A program made the translations under genes and the position numbers. Below are positions 25,054-33,796 of a DNA stretch of 64,000 nt, in pieces. Each line of letters begins with the position of its first letter. Position 1 is the stretch's first letter. The DNA comes from CAYYJR01 sp964472305 (GTDB lineage Bacteria; Armatimonadota; Hebobacteria; CAIYQO01). The stretch is taken from contig CAYYJR010000002.1 of NCBI GenBank assembly GCA_964472305.1, positions 186,001 to 250,000 of the forward strand. The letters are read 5' to 3'. The notes under the pieces were generated by a model. The model did no database searches, had not been told where the DNA came from, and saw only the letters and a program-made list of their open reading frames with translations.

Positions 25054-25743
25054 TCACTCCGCGAACTTATAGCCGATCCCGCGAATGGTCAGCAGGCGCT
25101 CCGGCTTGGCCGGATTGATTTCGATCTTTTCCCGCAGCCAGCGCACGTGAACATCCACCGTGTGTGGATCCCGATACGGGCCTTCGTCGCCCCAGACCTG
25201 GGTAAGGATTTCTTCGCGGCTGAGCGCGCGACCGCGATTGCGCATCAGGGTGGCAAGCAGGTCGAACTCCTTGGGCGACAGCGCGAGGGTGTTGCCTTCG
25301 AGGCTGACGCTGTGGCGTCCCAGATCGATCTCGACTCCGCCGGAGATAATCACTTGGTCCTGCGGCATGTCCAGAATCGGACGCCGCAGCGTGGCTTTTA
25401 CCCGCGCAACCAGCTCACGCATGCTGAACGGCTTGGTCAAGTAATCATCAGCCCCGATCTCCAGTCCGATGACGCGGTCGATCTCCTCCGCTTTGGCGGT
25501 GAGCATGATCACCGGAATCCAATTGCGCTGGCGCTGGCGCAGCGTGCGACATATCTCCAGCCCGCCAACCGACGGCAGCATCAGGTCCAGAATAATCAAC
25601 GACGGCGACGGCGTACCCAGGGCGAGGCGCAATCCCTCCGCGCCGTCCGTGCTGATCGTCACTTCAAATCCTTCACGCTTCAGCGTGTAGGCGAGTGATT
25701 GCGCTATCGGACGCTCATCTTCGATAATGAGAATGCGTGACAA
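25054..25743 (-). CDS. OmpR/PhoB-family response regulator
   Basis: 229 residues. The receiver domain has the acidic pair in 'IIEDERP', the phospho-acceptor Asp in 'LIILDLMLP', the Thr in 'IMLTAK' and the Lys in 'LTKPF'. A winged-helix DNA-binding domain follows ('LSPKEFDLLATLMRNRGRALSREEIL', 'VDVHVRWLREKIE', 'RGIGYKF'). It forms an operon with the PhoR-type kinase. Targets such as phosphate starvation or cell-wall stress cannot be distinguished from sequence alone. It faces away from the upstream repeat-rich secreted protein gene. Confidence 0.92.
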   Translation of the reverse strand: MSRILIIEDERPIAQSLAYTLKREGFEVTISTDGAEGLRLALGTPSPSLIILDLMLPSVGGLEICRTLRQRQRNWIPVIMLTAKAEEIDRVIGLEIGADDYLTKPFSMRELVARVKATLRRPILDMPQDQVIISGGVEIDLGRHSVSLEGNTLALSPKEFDLLATLMRNRGRALSREEILTQVWGDEGPYRDPHTVDVHVRWLREKIEINPAKPERLLTIRGIGYKFAE

Positions 25744-25931
25744 CCCAGTCCCCTTTCGTCGGATATCCCGACCGTGGTCACGGCGCTTGTACGCCGTATG
25801 AGGTTATCGGTGGCTTTCCCTTACTGTACCGAAAAGACGGGGAGTTCACCCGTCACGGACAGTCCGCTTGGTCAAAATCCTGTTAAGCTATCGCCTTATT
25901 CCATACAAAACAGTCAACTTGGTGTGCGCGC

Positions 25932-27380
25932 TTATTGCATGCGCGCGGCTTGCAGCATCTGTACCACGACGTCGGGCGCGAGCAGGCTGTTGCCGGTGAC
26001 TTCCGCCTCGAATCGCCACAGCCGGCCGGACTTTCCGAAATAATAGCCGTGCATCATGCGCCCACCGTAGGCGAGATAATGGACTTGCACGCCAATGGCG
26101 CCGTCCACGTTGAATGCCTGCTTGGAGAAGTTCTTCGCACTGACCTCTTGCTGATTAGCAGCAAAATCCTGCAGCGCGGCCTTCAGGTCGGCTTCAGTCG
26201 TGTAAGCTTCCGGCGAATACAGCCGCATGCGCGCGGTCGGCATCCCAGTGAAGAGATAGGGTCCTTTGCCGGTAACGGTCCATCCTGCCGGCAATGGAAA
26301 GGTGAGACCCTTCTCCACCGGCTCCCACAGGTTGTCTGCCGGCTTCGGCGTGTCCGTTGGCGCTTCCGTTGGCCGCGTCAGGTCCTCCTGCGGTTTCGGC
26401 GTCTCTGCGGGAGGCTTCGGTGTCTCCGCAGGCGGTTTCGGTGTCTCCGCAGGCGGCTTCGGTGTCTCCGTCGGCGGCTTCGGCGTCTCCGCAGGCGGCT
26501 TCGGCGTCTCCGCAGGCGGTTTCGGCGTCTCCGTCGGTGGCTTCGGTGTCTCCGCAGACGGCTTCGGTGTTTCCGCAGGCGGCTTCGGTGTCTCCGCAGG
26601 CGGCTTCGGCGTCTCCGCAGGCGGTTTCGGCGTCTCCGTCGGTGGCTTCGGTGTCTCCGCAGACGGCTTCGGTGTTTCCGCAGGCGGCTTCGGTGTCTCC
26701 GCAGGCGGCTTGGGTGTTTCGATTGGCGCAACAGGGGTTTCAGCCGGCGGCGTGGGCACTTCGAGCATTGGGACGGCGGTCGTCGAATGATTGCCGTTCC
26801 ACAGCGCAAGCAAGGTGGCCACCAGGTCATCCGCCATCGCTTGCCCACCGGCTTTGTCCATCGCGCGGTCCACCTGACTCTGCTCGCGTGCCTTGATTAC
26901 CTGGCGCACTTCCAGCCAGATCACCCAATCTGCAGCGCCGACGGCGAAGGTATACATATCCGCGCGCTGCATGATATCGCCATTCGACGTGTTGTATGCC
27001 GTGCCGCGCACCGTGAACTTCACCGCCTGGAAGCCGGAGACCGCCCAGGGGATCGCAGTGGCGGTATATCCCTGGGAGATGTAATCGCTGAAGCGCTGCT
27101 TCTGGTTGAGCACTTTCACCCGTTGCTGCGCCTCTTTCAGTGATGGCGAGCGCTCGACTTGATACGACACCATGGTATAGCCATCGACACCCTTGGGAAG
27201 ATCATATAAGCGTTGACGCCACATCTGGCGGATGAGGGTATCGGAGCAATCATATTGCAGGGTGACCCATCCCTGAAAGCGCACCGATGGCATCAGGCGA
27301 TCCGCCAGGGAATCGCACCATGCGACGGAGAACAACACGACCAGCAGGGATAAAGCCCCCACGAGACGATGAAATTTCAT
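25932..27380 (-). CDS. Secreted protein with Pro-rich heptapeptide repeat
   Basis: About 482 residues from ATG 27380 (GGTGG six bases upstream); an in-frame ATG at 27392 is possible. It has an N-terminal signal peptide ('LVGALSLLVVLFSVAWCDSLA'). A globular domain of ~170 residues precedes a tract of sixteen ETPKP(P/S/T/A) heptapeptides. A C-terminal ~130-residue domain follows ('LTFPLPAGWTVTGKGPYLF', 'AIGVQVHYLAYGG'). The tract should form an extended polyproline-like rod linking two domains across the envelope. Neither globular domain is recognised. The long plus-strand frame opposite it is a by-product of the repeats. Confidence 0.75.
   Translation of the reverse strand: MKFHRLVGALSLLVVLFSVAWCDSLADRLMPSVRFQGWVTLQYDCSDTLIRQMWRQRLYDLPKGVDGYTMVSYQVERSPSLKEAQQRVKVLNQKQRFSDYISQGYTATAIPWAVSGFQAVKFTVRGTAYNTSNGDIMQRADMYTFAVGAADWVIWLEVRQVIKAREQSQVDRAMDKAGGQAMADDLVATLLALWNGNHSTTAVPMLEVPTPPAETPVAPIETPKPPAETPKPPAETPKPSAETPKPPTETPKPPAETPKPPAETPKPPAETPKPSAETPKPPTETPKPPAETPKPPAETPKPPTETPKPPAETPKPPAETPKPPAETPKPQEDLTRPTEAPTDTPKPADNLWEPVEKGLTFPLPAGWTVTGKGPYLFTGMPTARMRLYSPEAYTTEADLKAALQDFAANQQEVSAKNFSKQAFNVDGAIGVQVHYLAYGGRMMHGYYFGKSGRLWRFEAEVTGNSLLAPDVVVQMLQAARMQ
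26390..26730 (-). repeat. 21-bp tandem repeat encoding ETPKPPA, with 105-bp duplication
   Basis: About sixteen 21-bp units encode ETPKP(P/S)(A/T). A five-unit block starting at 26521 recurs almost exactly 105 bp later at 26626, including the same rare A and T variants. This shows recent higher-order duplication. Confidence 0.85.
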
Positions 27381-27689
27381 TCCAGCCACCATCTCCGCAT
27401 CAGTTGGGGACGCAACTATTATGCCTGCTACGGGGCTATTGGTCAAGCAGGGTGAGAACGTTCACGTCCGACGAAGGTGCCAGCGATCGCGGTGCATCAG
27501 CGAGACGCCGGATACGCAATCGGACGGGCGTGGCAAGGTTCATCCAGGCGTCGCCGGTGAACGCGCGCAACAGGCCCGGCACGGCTCGGTGTCGCTCTGT
27601 GCCGAAGCGCAAGTGGCGGTGTGAGAACAGAAACGCAGGAGCAGGACTCTGCATGAGCGCAGGATTCCTACTCGCTGCCCGGCGAGACG
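27381..27689. other. divergent intergenic region
   Basis: It holds the promoter side of the secreted-repeat protein and sequence up to the lipoprotein promoter. A minus-strand frame of ~99 codons (27436-27735) has no ribosome site or recognisable motif and is not called. Confidence 0.4.
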
Positions 27690-27717
27690 TTGACAGATTA
27701 CCCCGGCGTGATACACT
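27690..27717 (+). promoter_or_regulatory. promoter of the lipoprotein gene
   Basis: TTGACA (27690-27695) and TACACT (27712-27717) are separated by 16 bases. The ATG is 72 bases downstream. Confidence 0.65.
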
Positions 27718-27789
27718 ATTATCGCATTCCCCCATGTTCCGGCTTTCGCTTGCGCGAACACTGGACGGCGGCTGCCGTGGAGGCTTCGC

Positions 27790-29274
27790 ATGCGTATACT
27801 GATCATCGGGATGCTGGTGTTAGGGCTGGCGCTGTTAGCGGGATGCACAAATACGTCCAAACCGCCGCAGGATGCGGGCGGTGGCGGGCAAATTTTCTCC
27901 GGGGTCAGCATGCCGGCGGCGTCGGTGCTGATGTCATCGGCAGGCGGCTCCCTGATCGTTGCGAACGGGAGTGATCCGGTGAGCGGGCTCACCATCACCG
28001 TGCCTGCCGGGTCATATGCCGACGCCCGCATGTTTACCGTCGCCAGCGCGCCCATCTACGGTGATTCCTTCGGCGCGTATTTTACAGCAGTGTCGCCGTT
28101 GATCACCATCAGCAACGGCGGCGGCTACGCCAATCATCTGCTACAGGTGAAAATTCCCGTTAAAAAAGCGACCGGCGACTTCGCGATGGCTTTCTTTTAC
28201 GACGGCACGGCGCAGACGCTGGAAGGCCTGCCCCTCATCGCCGAAGACGACACCTCCGTCACCGTCGCTACCCGTCACTTCACCCATCCGGGTGCGGCGA
28301 GTTCCGCGCGATTGGTAGTGACCGCCATTCCCGAACAGACGTTACGCCGCCTCGTACCGCTCGTTTCACGGTTCTGGCGCGGCACTGACGACTGGCCTTT
28401 CCCCAATTATGGCTCGTCGCTGTGGCCGGCTGGGCACGGACCCGGCCAAACGCTGAGTGCGCTGTGGTATTATTACGCGCAGCGCCTGCCGGGCGGCCCC
28501 CGACTGGCGACGTTGCTGCCGGGCGAGTCGGCGGCGTTGTGGGAAGACGACACCGCCGGGTATCGTTTCGCCTCTCTGACACAGACCGCCGTTGACTGGG
28601 AAAAGCTACATCTGCTGCTGACCAGCGAGTTACCAGTACTGTCCGGCCAGCGCACCTGGGATGCTTTCGCCTACGCGTTGCTGCTCACCGCCGCGCCGCA
28701 ATTGATCACCCTCGAAGCGCCTGGCAGCAAAGGTCAGGCGATGCTGATCAACAACGCCGGCAGCAGTTATCTCGGCGTGGTCGATCCGAATTTCCCCGGT
28801 GACACGAACCGCCGCATCGCATACGACGGATCGACCCTTGCTGCCTACATCACCGGTGATACCGCGCAAAAAGTGGACGTGGCATTCGACCGCTTCCGCT
28901 ATCCGGGCGTGTCGGCGCTCATCCCGTGGACGCAGATCGGCGAGTTGTGGCCGGCCGTGCAGGCGGGCACGATCGGCAACAGCGATTTCCCCGACTTCAC
29001 GCTGCAGCAGGTGCTGGCGGATGGCAGCCGGATTGTGCTGGATACCGGCACCGCCATCCAGGCTGACCACATCACGCTGGCCGTCCGCGTCGGCGACCGC
29101 AACGACTACCTGACCCCGTTCTCGCCTGATGGCACCCGCCTCGCCGCCACCACCGCCACGCTCGTCGTGCCGCTCGCACTCGGCGAAAACCGCATCGGCT
29201 TGTGCGTCAACCAAGGCGCCGACCCGCGTGACCGTTGGGAGGGCTTCCGCTGGATTAGCCTGCGTCGGGAATAG
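27790..29274 (+). CDS. Lipoprotein of unknown function
   Basis: 494 residues from ATG 27790 (GTGGAGG upstream). A type II signal ends in the lipobox LLAGC at residues ~16-20, so the mature N-terminal Cys is lipid-anchored. Residues ~50-165 form a beta-rich module with 'GLTITVPAGSYADARMFTVASAP', reminiscent of ZU5-like domains in bacterial surface proteins. The remaining ~320 residues include 'PFPNYGSSLWPAGHGPGQTLSALWYYY' and 'RWEGFRWISLR' and are not recognised. It is a single gene with its own promoter. Confidence 0.75.
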   Translation: MRILIIGMLVLGLALLAGCTNTSKPPQDAGGGGQIFSGVSMPAASVLMSSAGGSLIVANGSDPVSGLTITVPAGSYADARMFTVASAPIYGDSFGAYFTAVSPLITISNGGGYANHLLQVKIPVKKATGDFAMAFFYDGTAQTLEGLPLIAEDDTSVTVATRHFTHPGAASSARLVVTAIPEQTLRRLVPLVSRFWRGTDDWPFPNYGSSLWPAGHGPGQTLSALWYYYAQRLPGGPRLATLLPGESAALWEDDTAGYRFASLTQTAVDWEKLHLLLTSELPVLSGQRTWDAFAYALLLTAAPQLITLEAPGSKGQAMLINNAGSSYLGVVDPNFPGDTNRRIAYDGSTLAAYITGDTAQKVDVAFDRFRYPGVSALIPWTQIGELWPAVQAGTIGNSDFPDFTLQQVLADGSRIVLDTGTAIQADHITLAVRVGDRNDYLTPFSPDGTRLAATTATLVVPLALGENRIGLCVNQGADPRDRWEGFRWISLRRE

Positions 29275-29334
29275 CGGCACGGTGGTTGCTCCTTCCGACG
29301 TTCCACAATCCCCGCCCGCATCGCGCATGCATCA

Positions 29335-29364
29335 TAGACATACGCGATGAATGTCAGGTAGAAT
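29335..29364 (+). promoter_or_regulatory. promoter giving a nearly leaderless rnd mRNA
   Basis: TAGACA (29335-29340) and TAGAAT (29359-29364) are 18 bases apart. The -10 ends only nine bases before ATG 29374, and no ribosome site is present. Confidence 0.45.
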
Positions 29365-29373
29365 AGACACGTC

Positions 29374-30537
29374 ATGTTGATTCAATCCAATAGTCAATTA
29401 GCCTCGTTTTGCGAGGAATTGCGGGGATGTCCCGCTATTTTTTTGGATACGGAATTCGTCGGCGAAGGCCGGTATTATGCTGAGGTGGGCGCCATTCAAG
29501 TAGCGGTCGACGGGCAGGCCGCGCTGGTCGACCCGCTGGCGGTAAGTGATTTATCGCCGCTGCTGGCGTTGCTGGCCAACCCGGCGGTCGAGAAGGTCTT
29601 CCATGCCGCCGTACAGGATTTACAGATTTTCTATCGCTTAATGGGCTGTCCTGTCACGCCGGTATTCGACACCCAGGTGGCCGCCGCGCTGTTGGGCTAC
29701 GACGAGCAGATCTCTTTTCTCAATTTGGTCGAACGCGCGGTCGGCAAGGGATTGCAGAAATCGCATGGCTTCACCAACTGGCTGCAGCGCCCGCTAACGC
29801 CAGGACAGATCGAATATGCCCTGGACGATGTGCGCTACCTGGTGCCGGTATATGAGAAGCTGATGAGCGAATTGACCGAGAACGGGCGAGTGGCGTGGGC
29901 GCGAGAAGAGTTTATCAAGCTGGAAGACGAGGATCGTTTTGCCCCGGCCGACCCGCATGAGTTGTATCTGCGCATTCGCGGCGCGGAGCGCATGCACGGG
30001 CAGTCGCTGGCGGTACTGCGCGAGTTGGTCGCATGGCGCGAAGAGACGGCGCGCGCGAAAAATATTCCCATCGGTCGCATTGCCCGCGACGAGGTGCTGG
30101 TGGAACTGGCCCGGCGACCGCGCACCACGTTGCAGGAGCTGCAGGAAGTGCGCGGATTGCAGCCGCAGCAGATCGAGCGGTTCGGCAAGAAGATGATCGA
30201 GGTATCGAAGCAGGGCACGACTGCGCCGCGGCCTCGCATGCACCGCCACCCCGCGCTGCCGTCGGCAATGGAGCCCACCGTGGATTTCCTGGTACTCTGC
30301 CTGCGTTCGCTGGCCAGCGAACAGCATGTCTCGCCCGGTATGCTCGCTACGCGCAGCGATTTGTCCGACCTAGTACTCGCCGGCGAACACGCTGATGTGC
30401 CGCTGATGCGCGGCTGGCGCCGTGAAGCGGTGGGCGACGCACTGCTCGCCACGCTGGAGGGCAAAGCCACCGCCCGCATCATCCCCGAAAGCCGCCAGGT
30501 GCAACTCGACTGGCAGGCCTGCCCGTCGGAAGTGTAA
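29374..30537 (+). CDS. rnd: Ribonuclease D
   Basis: 387 residues. The 3'-5' exonuclease domain has the DEDDy acidic residues: 'FLDTEFVGE' (motif I), 'FHAAVQDLQIFY' (motif II) and 'YALDDVRYLVPVY' (motif III). HRDC-type helical modules follow from about residue 205 ('LAVLRELVAWREETARAKNIP', 'LQEVRGLQPQQIERFG'). RNase D trims 3' ends of tRNA precursors. Length is normal for the family. The gene appears leaderless, because its -10 lies nine bases from the ATG. It is transcribed alone. Confidence 0.92.
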   Translation: MLIQSNSQLASFCEELRGCPAIFLDTEFVGEGRYYAEVGAIQVAVDGQAALVDPLAVSDLSPLLALLANPAVEKVFHAAVQDLQIFYRLMGCPVTPVFDTQVAAALLGYDEQISFLNLVERAVGKGLQKSHGFTNWLQRPLTPGQIEYALDDVRYLVPVYEKLMSELTENGRVAWAREEFIKLEDEDRFAPADPHELYLRIRGAERMHGQSLAVLRELVAWREETARAKNIPIGRIARDEVLVELARRPRTTLQELQEVRGLQPQQIERFGKKMIEVSKQGTTAPRPRMHRHPALPSAMEPTVDFLVLCLRSLASEQHVSPGMLATRSDLSDLVLAGEHADVPLMRGWRREAVGDALLATLEGKATARIIPESRQVQLDWQACPSEV

Positions 30538-30630
30538 GGCTACATCACCGGGTGCAGACAATACCACCTGGCTTCTCGTTCCCCCGCGTGGGGGCAGTCA
30601 TAGTTGTGCTTTGTTGCACAACCTGCAACG

Positions 30631-30820
30631 ATAAGGCAGACTATGGTCGTCGGTTGAGTAAGACAGAATGTCCGTAGCGAAACCATGCCCATCCGCGCCG
30701 GGTTTTCGATACGGCTCGCGCGGTGCAAGAGCATTTCCAGGCGCTGCAACGGGCCGACTCAACCGCCGGGACTACCATCCGTGTCAAGACCGACAGTGAT
30801 TCACCGCTAGCATTCGAATG
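30631..30820 (-). repeat. dispersed ~190 bp repeat, copy B
   Basis: The reverse complement matches copy A at 9800-9990 along the full length, with an inverted pair CGGTTGAGT (30651-30659) / ACTCAACCG (30757-30765) bracketing the core. The flank at 30840-30910 contains a further stretch around 'tggttcgacaagctcacta' on the minus strand that is absent from copy A. The whole 30538-30994 gap holds no gene. Confidence 0.8.
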
Positions 30821-30994
30821 ATGTCCGTTTGAACGCTCGGTCGCACCTGTAGTGAGCTTGTCGAACCAGTCGTGCCGCAGCACAAAACCGGGATATCTCA
30901 CCGGCAATCCATCCCTCGTCCCTTTTTCCACCACCCGTAATACGTGTTATTATTATACAGGTTCCCCGGGGATTCCGCTGGTGAGGGAGGTCGC

Positions 30995-32848
30995 ATGAAT
31001 TCGCTGACACTGGTGATTATCGGGTTATGCGTGTTCGCGCTGGCGTATCGGTATTACGGCGCGTTTTTGGCGGCGAAGGTATTGGCGTTGAACGACGAGC
31101 GCGCCACCCCGGCGCACCGTCATCGCGACGGCGTCGATTACCATCCCACCCCGCGATGGGTGCTGTTCGGGCATCATTTCGCGGCCATTGCCGGGGCAGG
31201 ACCGCTCATCGGACCGGTGCTCGCTGCACAATACGGTTTTCTGCCGGGCACGATCTGGATTCTCATCGGCGCGGTGTTGGCGGGCGGTGTACACGATCTC
31301 GTCATTCTTTTTGCTTCTATCCGTCATGACGGGCTGTCGCTGGCGCAAATCGTGCGGGCGCGCATCGGGCGGGTGTCCGCGGTGGCGACATCCATCGCCA
31401 TTCTCTTCATCATCATCGTGGCGCTGGCAGGACTGGCCAGCGCGGTGGTGAACGCGCTGGCGGTGAATCCGAAAATCCCCGGCGACATCGGCAGCCCATG
31501 GGGCACCTTCGCCATCCTGGTCAGCGTGCCCGCCGCGCTCATCACCGGCGCCTATATGTATCGCATTCGCCCGGGCAAGATCGGCGAGGCGTCGGTTATC
31601 GGCGTGGCGATCCTGGTGCTGGGCGTGGTACTCGGGCATCCCTTTCAAGAGTCCGACTTCGGCCATCTGCTCTCCTGCACCCCGACCGCGCTGAAAATCG
31701 CGCTGCCCATCTATGGCTTTATCGCCTCGGTGTTGCCGGTGTGGTTGCTGCTGTGCCCGCGCGATTATCTGAGTTCCTACATGAAGATCGGCGTGGTGGC
31801 GCTGCTGGCTATCGGCATCTTCATCGTGCATCCACCGCTGCTGATGCCGGCGGTGACGTCCTACACGCATGGCGGCCCGGTGCTGCCCGGCACAGTGTGG
31901 CCGTTCGTGTGCATCACCATCATGTGCGGCGCTATCTCCGGCTTCCACGCGCTGGTCGCCTCCGGCACCACGCCCAAGATGCTGAACCGGGAGTCCGACG
32001 CGCTGCCGCTGGGCTACGGCGCCATGCTGGTGGAGGGGTTCGTCGGCCTGCTGGCGGTGGTCGCTGCGTGTTCACTCGTCCCCGCTGACTACTTCGCCAT
32101 CAACGCCAACCCAGCGAAGTTCCCGGAGTTCGCGCATCACGTCGTGCAACTGCCGGCGCTGACGCAGGCGGTAGGCGAATCGAACCTGGTGGGCCGCACC
32201 GGCGGCGCGGTGACGCTGGCGGTGGGCATGGCGAAGATCTTCTCCTCGCTGCCGGGCATGGGCGCGCTGATGTCCTACTGGTATCACTTCGCCATCATGT
32301 TCGAGGCGCTGTTCATTCTCACCACGGTCGATACCGGCACCCGCGTCGCGCGCTTCATCCTGCAGGAAGCGCTGGAAGGCGTGCGCCGGCGGAAGACTCT
32401 CCCGACGAAAGCGCGGCAATGGGGCATGAATATCCTCTGTGGCGTCATCGTCTGCGTAGCGTGGGGCTACCTGCTGTATAACAACGACATCGCCACCATC
32501 TGGCCCATGTTCGGCATCGCCAACCAGTTGCTGGCGGCCATCGCGCTGGCGGTGGGCACGACCATCATTCTGCAGATGGCGAAAAAGAAAGTCTATGCGC
32601 TGGCGACGTTGGTGCCGTTCGTGTTCGTCTTTGCCACCACGCTGGCCGCCGGCGTCCAAAGCCTGCCCGCGCTGTTGAAGATCGGGCCGGTCGATCCCGC
32701 CTACAAAGGCTTGCTCAACGCCGGATTGACCGTCGCCATGCTCCTCCTCACCCTGCTCATTACCGCCGACGCCGTCCGCAGTTGGTTCATCGCCTTGCGC
32801 ACTCCACCGCAGGAATCCGCGACGATGGAAGAACCGGCAACGGTGTAA
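30995..32848 (+). CDS. cstA: Carbon starvation protein CstA (pyruvate/peptide transporter)
   Basis: 617 residues from ATG 30995 with GAGGGAGG upstream. It is a polytopic membrane protein with about 16 TM helices. The CstA N-terminal core is clear: 'RHRDGVDYHPTPRWVLFGHHFAAIAGAGPLIGP', then 'SGFHALVASGTTPKMLNRESDA' and a C-terminal extension. CstA/BtsT proteins take up pyruvate, and peptide uptake has been proposed for CstA. This copy is somewhat shorter than the ~700-residue E. coli protein, as in many phyla. It is monocistronic with AT-rich sequence (TATTATTATACA) just upstream. Confidence 0.92.
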   Translation: MNSLTLVIIGLCVFALAYRYYGAFLAAKVLALNDERATPAHRHRDGVDYHPTPRWVLFGHHFAAIAGAGPLIGPVLAAQYGFLPGTIWILIGAVLAGGVHDLVILFASIRHDGLSLAQIVRARIGRVSAVATSIAILFIIIVALAGLASAVVNALAVNPKIPGDIGSPWGTFAILVSVPAALITGAYMYRIRPGKIGEASVIGVAILVLGVVLGHPFQESDFGHLLSCTPTALKIALPIYGFIASVLPVWLLLCPRDYLSSYMKIGVVALLAIGIFIVHPPLLMPAVTSYTHGGPVLPGTVWPFVCITIMCGAISGFHALVASGTTPKMLNRESDALPLGYGAMLVEGFVGLLAVVAACSLVPADYFAINANPAKFPEFAHHVVQLPALTQAVGESNLVGRTGGAVTLAVGMAKIFSSLPGMGALMSYWYHFAIMFEALFILTTVDTGTRVARFILQEALEGVRRRKTLPTKARQWGMNILCGVIVCVAWGYLLYNNDIATIWPMFGIANQLLAAIALAVGTTIILQMAKKKVYALATLVPFVFVFATTLAAGVQSLPALLKIGPVDPAYKGLLNAGLTVAMLLLTLLITADAVRSWFIALRTPPQESATMEEPATV

Positions 32849-33147
32849 GCGCATTCCCAGGCGACCGAAGCGTTATCGGCAGGCACGCCGCAGGGGACAC
32901 GTGACCACCGGACAGCAGCGCGCGTCATCATAAACTCCTCGTGCAGAAGCGGTCTGTCGAGTGGCAAAATGACTTGACGCGCCACTACCGATCGGTTACC
33001 ATGAGCATGGGTCCGGACCCATCGTGTGGGCGGCGTATGCTGTCGAGGACAATGATCTCCTTTTGAGATGGTCAGGGCGCATGGCGTGCTGATGCAGCGC
33101 CCGAACGGTCGTCGGTGATGTGACCCTGTCGCGAAACAGCGTCCACG
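32849..33147. other. intergenic region
   Basis: I see no gene here. It precedes the GH28 relic and the start of the glycan-catabolism island. Confidence 0.4.
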
Positions 33148-33540
33148 GTGAGAGCACAGACGTGCCTAGCCGTTTTCCTGGCCTGGGTCGCGCTGTATGG
33201 ACTTGCGGATGTTGGCAGCAAAGCGACGCCGCGCGGAGGGGGACGCCGATGTACCAAATCACCGGCTATGACGCCGTCAGCGACGGCACCACGCTGCGCA
33301 TATCAGCAATTTCGCACGCCGCTGATGCCTGGGCGGGCGCGGGCGGGGCAATTCACCCGGTGGGAACGTTTGTCTCCGGCGCGATCTTCGGCCGCAACAA
33401 CACCATCGCATTCCACCGCAACGCGGGAGCCATCCAGTCCGGCAGTCGGAACTGCGCGGATTACCCCACCACTGACAGTCATGCCTTTCGCTTCCGCGCA
33501 CCTGCTTCCCTGCTGACCGGCCACCGACGCGAGAGCATGA
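33148..33540 (+). pseudogene. Degenerate N-terminal fragment of a GH28 polygalacturonase-like gene
   Basis: From ATG 33249 the frame reads MYQITGYDAVSDGTTL, then 'GAGGAIHPVGTFVSGAIF', 'GAIQSGSRNCADYP' and 'PASLLTGH'. This is a mutated copy of the first ~95 residues of the GH28 proteins at 38860 and 48261 (e.g. 'GTFVSGPIF', 'GSRDFADYP', 'ASLLTGY'). Homology fades near 33540 and the catalytic region is absent. Upstream, 33148-33248 encodes a signal-peptide-like stretch (TCLAVFLAWVALYGLA) in another frame. That stretch aligns with the leader before the 48261 gene. Confidence 0.75.
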
Positions 33541-33796
33541 CGCCATTATCGTGCGACACGGTGCACTGCGCGGCATACCGGCTTGCCTATGAGCACCGAT
33601 GGCCACGTCGTGATGAAAATACGCTATTGCGTGATTGATCGCGATCAGTCACTGAAAGAGAGAATGGGTGCGAAACATCACCGGATGCACTAATACGATG
33701 CCCGCGAGCAGGGCATGGCCCGTATCTTCTTTCTGCGTCCTTATCGTTTGCCTGATGGTTGGTGCCGGATTGCATTCTGAAGAAAGGATGATATCC

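Noticed and set aside
25935..27143. 402-codon plus-strand frame rich in RRFRRLRR repeats
   Set aside because: It is the complement of the ETPKPPA repeat gene. The periodic 21-bp unit keeps all frames open. It has no ribosome site, and its Arg-rich composition is unlike any gene here.
33668..33796. Upstream extension of GH27 as a signal peptide
   Set aside because: A hydrophobic stretch exists in frame, but the starts lack a ribosome site while GTG 33797 has a well-spaced AAAGGAT. I keep it only as an alternative.
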